This document shows positions 59,085 through 64,000 of a stretch of 64,000 bases of DNA, piece after piece (within the stretch, counting starts at the first letter, position 1; each line of letters starts with the position of its first letter). The notes under the pieces are model-generated. The model worked only from the letters and a program-made list of their open reading frames with translations, searched no databases and had not been told where the DNA came from. The stretch is taken from positions 310,001 through 374,000 of the forward strand of contig JABSSW010000018.1 of assembly GCA_018902385.1 (NCBI GenBank). Direction: 5' to 3'. The position numbers and the translations under genes are program-made. This DNA comes from Physcia stellaris. Its lineage: Eukaryota > Ascomycota > Lecanoromycetes > Caliciales > Physciaceae.

Positions 59085-61350
59085 GTCAACGCAACTCTCA
59101 CTGACTTGCCGTCTCTCTCCTTAAGGTCATAGATACGCAACCGCGTTTCTGTCTCTGAGAACAGTCATGGAACTGTACCGAACCTCTCTCTCAGTCTGGA
59201 CATCGGAAGAGAATCCATGCTCCCCTTCCTGATACATGGAATGGGTCACTCGGAAGTCCATCTGAGGTCTTTAAATACGTATTGCGCAATGCGCTGTATG
59301 ACATTGTCTTCGGATATCAAAGTGCCGAGCGATGCCTAGCAAAGCGAGAACACTACAAAACGTCAATCAACTACGCCCGTCGCAGGCCGACAACACCTGG
59401 TCAAGCCAGGTATGATGCGTATGAGACCATAAAACACATCAACAAGAATGCGAAGGCTCACACCACATTAACCAAGCACCAAGTCACCTCCAAAACCCTG
59501 GAAAGAACTTCGCGACCTCAATACCTGGGTTTTAGATCAAACGCCCGGAAACGGCAACACCAAAGAAAGTTGTTTACTAAGGAATCCAAGGCTTCTCAGG
59601 TTCTACACTGCTCCACCTCCTTGGTGGGCATTACGCTGTGCCTGCAAGTCTGCGACCCATTTCCTACACCAGGTTAATACGAGACTTAATCCGAGACGAT
59701 GCAGGGAGAAAGTGCGCACTCAAAGATGTTCTGTGGCACGTTCTCCGGAGCCTGAAAGATTCACCGACCGTTCTTCGTCTACGCAACACAAGAGACGCCA
59801 TTAGCCATCTCCTAGCTATTTGAAAGACCCATCAACTTGATCAAAGAAATTACAGATTACGAACCGAGATATCAAAGTCTTTGCAACCAGGATAGCGCTT
59901 CCGTAGAGCACCCTCCAGATCCGTCTTTTCTACGTATCCTGGGGCGTCAAGACGTTGGTCACAGGGCTGGCGAAGTGCGAGGAAGAAGCGGCAGTGCGAC
60001 ACTCATTGTAGTGTGGAGGGGTTTTGGTTTGGGTTGGTAGGATTGGGGGCCGTTTTTGGGGAGACGGCGTAGCTGTTGACGCCTTTCTCCCACTGCGGGG
60101 GTTGATTGCAGCGAGGGGCAGAGCTGGGCAGAGCCGCGTGTGCTGTTGGACAGGTATGGTCAAGCTGCATATTTGGTGCCTCTATAGAGGAGGCATGAGG
60201 TGGGGCGGGGCAACCAATCATCTTGGAAGGGCTTTTGGATTCGTTCTGCCAGTGCATATTGAATCGGTTCTTATTTTAGATCCAGTAGTGAATCGTCAAC
60301 CATCCCTGTACTAGAACTACTGCGTCTACAAGTACTCGCAGCCTTGATGTTGACCCGGGGAAAAAAGAGCCGGGAGTCAGTCAACAAGCGTTCATATTCT
60401 ACGATGATGGCTGAGCTGTCATTGCAAAGCTCTAGGGTGCTTTCGTTGTAATAGCTTCATTCGATCTTCTAACTCGACCCTCTTTCTCCGTCTAGAGTTT
60501 CTCGTCTGGCTTAGTGGATAAGTAAGCAAAAGCCAGAGCTGGACGAGAAAACTGACATCTGGGGTTGAGATGATGCACAGGGATTATTCATCATTTGTTC
60601 ATGTAGGCTGGCGCATTGAGCTTGAGTCGTAATCAATATTCCACGCAAGGTAAGGTAGAGAGAGATAGGGAGTCATTCCTTCGACGGTTCCCTCGCGCCA
60701 AGCCTCTGATTCTGGGTCAAATTAAGCGAGAGCTTGGCGTTGGCTATCTTATTGGGGCACTTCGGGGCTTGCCAAGGACGCCTTCTTCGATCAACGTCAT
60801 GGCAGCTAATCGATAGGACTCTTGAGTGTTTCAGTACTTCCCGTCCATAGAAATTCGAATCGCTAGGAATGACCAAAGTCAAGCTCGTACTCAATGGCGC
60901 AATGGCGAAGGACTCAGCGGCAAAGCTGGTACCTAGTAGGGTAAGGAGTATCAGGTTCGCCAGAGGATCTCACGGGCTGATTTTTGCCGTCTGCATTTCC
61001 AGCCTCCTTGTTGAGATCATGCTTAATTGATTCTGACCGGGGCAAGCGACCAATGAAGGTGACATCTGTTCCCAACACTTTGGCACCCCACCACACCGTT
61101 GTAGATATCACAGCTCCAGGCAAGAGAAGCCGACGCGAGCTCTGATATGCTAGAGAACAGCCTCCCGATCTCCGGCTTGGTGCCACAGCAGTTGGCTGTG
61201 GAAACGACCGACTGAAGGAAGGATCGACCCCGCATTATCTTCAGCCTTGTTTCACCCACCATGAGCTGTTTGTAGGCAACGACTCGGGAGGTCTCGCTTT
61301 TGCTGGACATGTAGGAAGAGCAATGAAGAACCATTTTGCAAGAAAAAGTC
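59085..61350. other. 2.3-kb intergenic region
   Basis: No gene supported. Possible remnants of the CorA-like N-terminal part lie at 59090-59280 (minus). The plus frame 59282-59677 has no ATG start and no domain. Minus frames at 60003-60257 and 60914-61397 lack recognisable content, and the latter overlaps the promoter and start of the ankyrin gene. Confidence 0.35.
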
Positions 61351-62724
61351 ATGTCTGGCGCTGAGCTCTTATTGAGTGTCTTGGGTAGGAGAAGCATACT
61401 CTTATCTCATGTATGTCAAAGGCTAACCACTCCTATAGGGGTAGTCATTCCTGTTCTGCAAGCTGCTATCACCGCGAAAGACCGTTCAGCAAAACTTGAA
61501 CAACCTCGAGTCCACGCCAGAACCGTTGCTGAGCTCCATGGTGACATTGGTCGAGAACAGTTCTTAGCCATCTACCTGAATCTAGAAAAATATCGTGCGG
61601 TTGTGGAGCCATATGTTGATGAGAACGACCGCATTTTCGCATCGACCGTACAAAAGCGCATCTACAGGACGGTTGAAAAAATACAAGAGACCGCGCAAGA
61701 GCTATACAAGGCGAGCGAAAACAACCAAAGAAAGCCCGAAGATTTAACGGCAATGGAATACAGGCTCGAAACATATGCGAGACGCTTGAACAACGACCAG
61801 CAACATTTGATGCAGTCTGTTGGATCCCCTAGCCCCTTTCGTGGCTCATCTCGGTCGCTAAGATAATGCAGTCGTTTGTCTCTCCAGATGTTCCAGCGAC
61901 TCGGTCCACAAGGAGGCGTTGTCTTCTTGCAACCCCCAACAGAACAGTCGGAGATCTCTGGAATTACATCAAGATCTGATATTCAGCCCGTCCAAGTGAG
62001 CTATGACAGCGATCCAGAGCTCAAAGGGCTGATCATGAGGAGAGATGCGGCTCTCTTTGATGGCTTATTCGATCGAGAAGACGACGTCACAGAGGTAAGT
62101 CGCGATGCTAGCCGGTCACTCGCAATTTCTGTCATCCTGAAGTACAGTTCATTAATCTGACCTCTCTCGAGCCTGATGTCAAGCTTAATCAACAGCAGTG
62201 CTGACCAAAAACAGCCCACGTCCCGTCAATCCCTCGCTCTTCTACTTGCGTGCCGCAAACGCCTTCCAGAAATTGTCAAAATCTGCCTTGACAAATTTGC
62301 AGACCCAACTGTTACTGGCGACGATGGACTGGGGGCCATTCACAACGCTATTGGCACAGCAGACGTAGTGCAGGAGTCTTCGGAAACAATAGAAATTCTG
62401 GCTATGTTGATAGATAAAGGGGTGGATCCCTCGGCTTGTGACTGTACGAGAGAGCGATTAAGGCCCCTACACCGGGCTGCAATGACGAAAAACGTTGGTG
62501 CTATGAGGTTCTTGCTTGAGAAGTATCCAGATAAGGTCAATCTGGTCGATGCCGAGGGAAAAACAGCGCTGTATCATGCATGTGCAACACCAGACCAGAA
62601 GAAGCCGCTGATTGAAGAAATGGTTCATAGAGGCGCAAACTTTGCCGGCGAATCTAGGCCCCCTATGCCAGATCGCGAAGGGAAAAAATTAGCTAGGTAC
62701 TTGGATGAAAAGAACCTCAGGTAG
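61351..62724 (+). CDS. Ankyrin-repeat protein with fungal N-terminal helical domain
   Basis: Exons 61351-61384, 61439-61818, 61888-62094 and 62215-62724 give 376 residues. Introns are 54, 69 and 120 nt; the 69-nt one has a weak GTTGGA donor and is the least certain. The start MSGAELLLSVLGVVIPVLQA is typical of the hydrophobic helical N-terminal domain common in fungal NLR-like and ankyrin proteins. A coiled helical region follows (NLEKYRAVVEPYVDENDRIF; RRLNNDQQHLMQS). The C-terminal half carries ankyrin-type repeats: SLALLLACRKRLPEIVKICL, DGLGAIHNAIG, LRPLHRAAMTKNVGAMRFLL and GKTALYHACATPDQKKPLIE. No nucleotide-binding domain is present, so it is not a full NLR. A role in heterokaryon or immune-like signalling is inference from architecture alone. 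Confidence 0.82.
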
Positions 62725-63495
62725 CAAAGTTTTGTTGATATAGAAAGTACAAAGCCACTGGAATCGTAGTGGAGTGTCGCTCACACCCTGCATACAGCAG
62801 AACTTGAGAGGTGCTCCAATGACTGGCTAAGATGGAACTGAGGCTGCAATATCTTCTATGGTGAAGTAGGAGACATGGGAAGCGATGAACACGCGTACAC
62901 GATTGACATCGTTTGGAATCACCAACCCCGGGGGAGCTGGGCGTTACCCGTGAATGAGGCGTAGCAGTTTCAACCATTCCCTGTCTCACCAAAAAAGGGC
63001 CCTGACAGTGGGCCTCATGTTGTCGAACCATATCATGCAAGACATGTTGCTCGACCCTCGTACTGCATTGAATTGATGCCGAGTGCTTCAGCTGACGACA
63101 ACCATTCTAGACAGCTACATGGCCTGGGTCGATCCGGAAGTCACCATGCATCGATGGTATCAAAAGACAAGGCTGAGACTGGCTCTCCCAGCAGAGTGCA
63201 CGCGCCTTGCAGATACATGAAGGTTGTCCGGGTTGGACTCGGCGTTATCTGCACAATGTCAGCCTGCTGTTAGTTACCGCAAATTCCCAGGCTGCGGCGC
63301 CTAGTGGTTTTGGGGGATTGCAGTTGGCATTCCCGAGTCGCAGACTCATACAAATAGCGAAGCGCCGATTGGCCCTCTCATTTCGTCGCACAAGGTTGGG
63401 GAACCACTTTATGAATGCCGCTCAGCCGTCTCGACTATTTTCGTTTTTATTTTTCTTTATGCTCTTCCCTGTCGCCCTGCTGATATTCGAGAAAT
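62725..63495. other. Intergenic region upstream of the MFS transporter
   Basis: About 0.8 kb between two plus-strand genes. It should contain the transporter promoter. I see no other gene. Confidence 0.45.
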
Positions 63496-64000
63496 ATGTC
63501 TGAACCCAACCTTTCCCTGACGCACCGCCCTACCCTCATCCGAACGGTATGTAAGCCTACATCGGTTCAGAAATCTGTAACTAACATATATATTTCCAGC
63601 CATCATACCGCAGACTCCTCGAGCGCTTTGAAAAGTACTTGACAAACAATGAAGGGGGTGTTATTGACCATCCAATACGGTACATCGAGGACCACAAGCT
63701 TCCCAAATTCCTTGCGCCGCTTCATGAAAAACTTGAAGGCCTTGTAACCATCGAGGAACTCATCGAAAGCGCAATATTAGCCAAAAAGCAACACTTGATT
63801 GACATTGGACAACACGTGGAGAGTCTGACCGAAGCCGAGAAAAAGGCGATCGATATACAACGATCAAATGCTTTCTGGGACGAGCCTAAAGAAGTTCAGC
63901 TCACTCTCATGGCTTGCTGCTTTGCTAGTATGGTGCAAGGTTGGGACCAAGTCGCAAATGGCAACCTGGGCTGGAACGACGAATTTGGAGTTAGTACTAA
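63496..64000 (+). CDS. MFS sugar-porter-type transporter (5' part, runs off the edge)
   Basis: Exon 1 is 63496-63546 (MSEPNLSLTHRPTLIRT). A 53-nt GTATGT...TCCAG intron leads to exon 2 from 63600, which stays open to the window end. About 148 residues are seen. A long cytosolic N terminus (FLAPLHEKLEGLVTIEELIE) leads into FWDEPKEVQLTLMACCFASM and VQGWDQVANGNLGW. This is the start of helix 1 as found in a fungal branch of the sugar-porter MFS family (QGWNQ...NLGW motif). Twelve helices would be expected beyond the edge. GTTAGT at 63991 could be another donor. The substrate cannot be told from this part. Confidence 0.75.

Noticed and set aside
59282-59677. 131-residue plus-strand frame
   Set aside because: It begins at a non-ATG codon, has no recognisable domain, and overlaps possible remnants of the CorA-like gene on the other strand.
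1-64000. CRISPR arrays, rRNA genes, bacterial-type operons
   Set aside because: None seen; the gene structure is eukaryotic and the repeats found are transposon or tandem duplications.

Overview
The window reads as nuclear DNA of a filamentous ascomycete (Pezizomycotina). Genes are compact and on both strands, with short GT-AG introns (about 43-120 nt) and CT/CTNA-type branch sites. Several families are typical of these fungi: a CarO/LR-type rhodopsin, a bimC kinesin, a CorA-like domain protein and an ankyrin protein with a fungal N-terminal helical domain. One 11-kb block has been turned AT-rich by a RIP-like process. I cannot place the species more closely from the sequence.

Layout: 1-22.9 kb is an ordinary gene-dense segment. 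It holds the 3' end of an unknown gene, DNA polymerase kappa (-), a Ser/Pro-rich coiled-coil protein (+), kinesin-5 (-), a PHAF1/UPF0183 protein (+), mitochondrial isoleucyl-tRNA synthetase (+), a 903-residue orphan with a duplicated intron-exon unit (+) and a NEDD1-like WD40 protein (-). From 22.9 to 36.7 kb genes are sparser: an SREBP-type bHLH factor, a proton-pump-type rhodopsin, a ZIP zinc transporter and an F-box protein, all (+), with long intergenic stretches between them. 36.7-43.9 kb is a gene desert.

43.9-55.3 kb is a nested transposon fossil. The outer element is a tyrosine-recombinase retroelement whose ends form a split direct repeat (A1 ... B1-A2-B2), the Ngaro/PAT arrangement. 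A Ty3/gypsy LTR retrotransposon with two LTRs of about 225 bp and a 5-bp target duplication sits inside it. Both are heavily mutated and dead. Cytosine survives almost only before A or G, and guanine only after T or C. The C-to-T damage therefore fell on CpT and CpC, not on the CpA of classical Neurospora RIP. This is the most unusual signal in the window.

55.3-64 kb is accessory-like sequence. It holds a small secreted protein with Kex2-type sites and two sister introns (-), a truncated CorA-like protein (-), an ankyrin protein (+) and the start of an MFS sugar-type transporter (+) that runs off the edge.

The genes do not form one pathway. DNA damage tolerance, spindle function, organellar translation, metal and sugar transport and light response lie side by side as in ordinary fungal chromosomes. 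A technical theme is that several plus-strand genes have apparent frame breaks of the same sign, each equal to one missing base. Single-base assembly errors are a likely cause.
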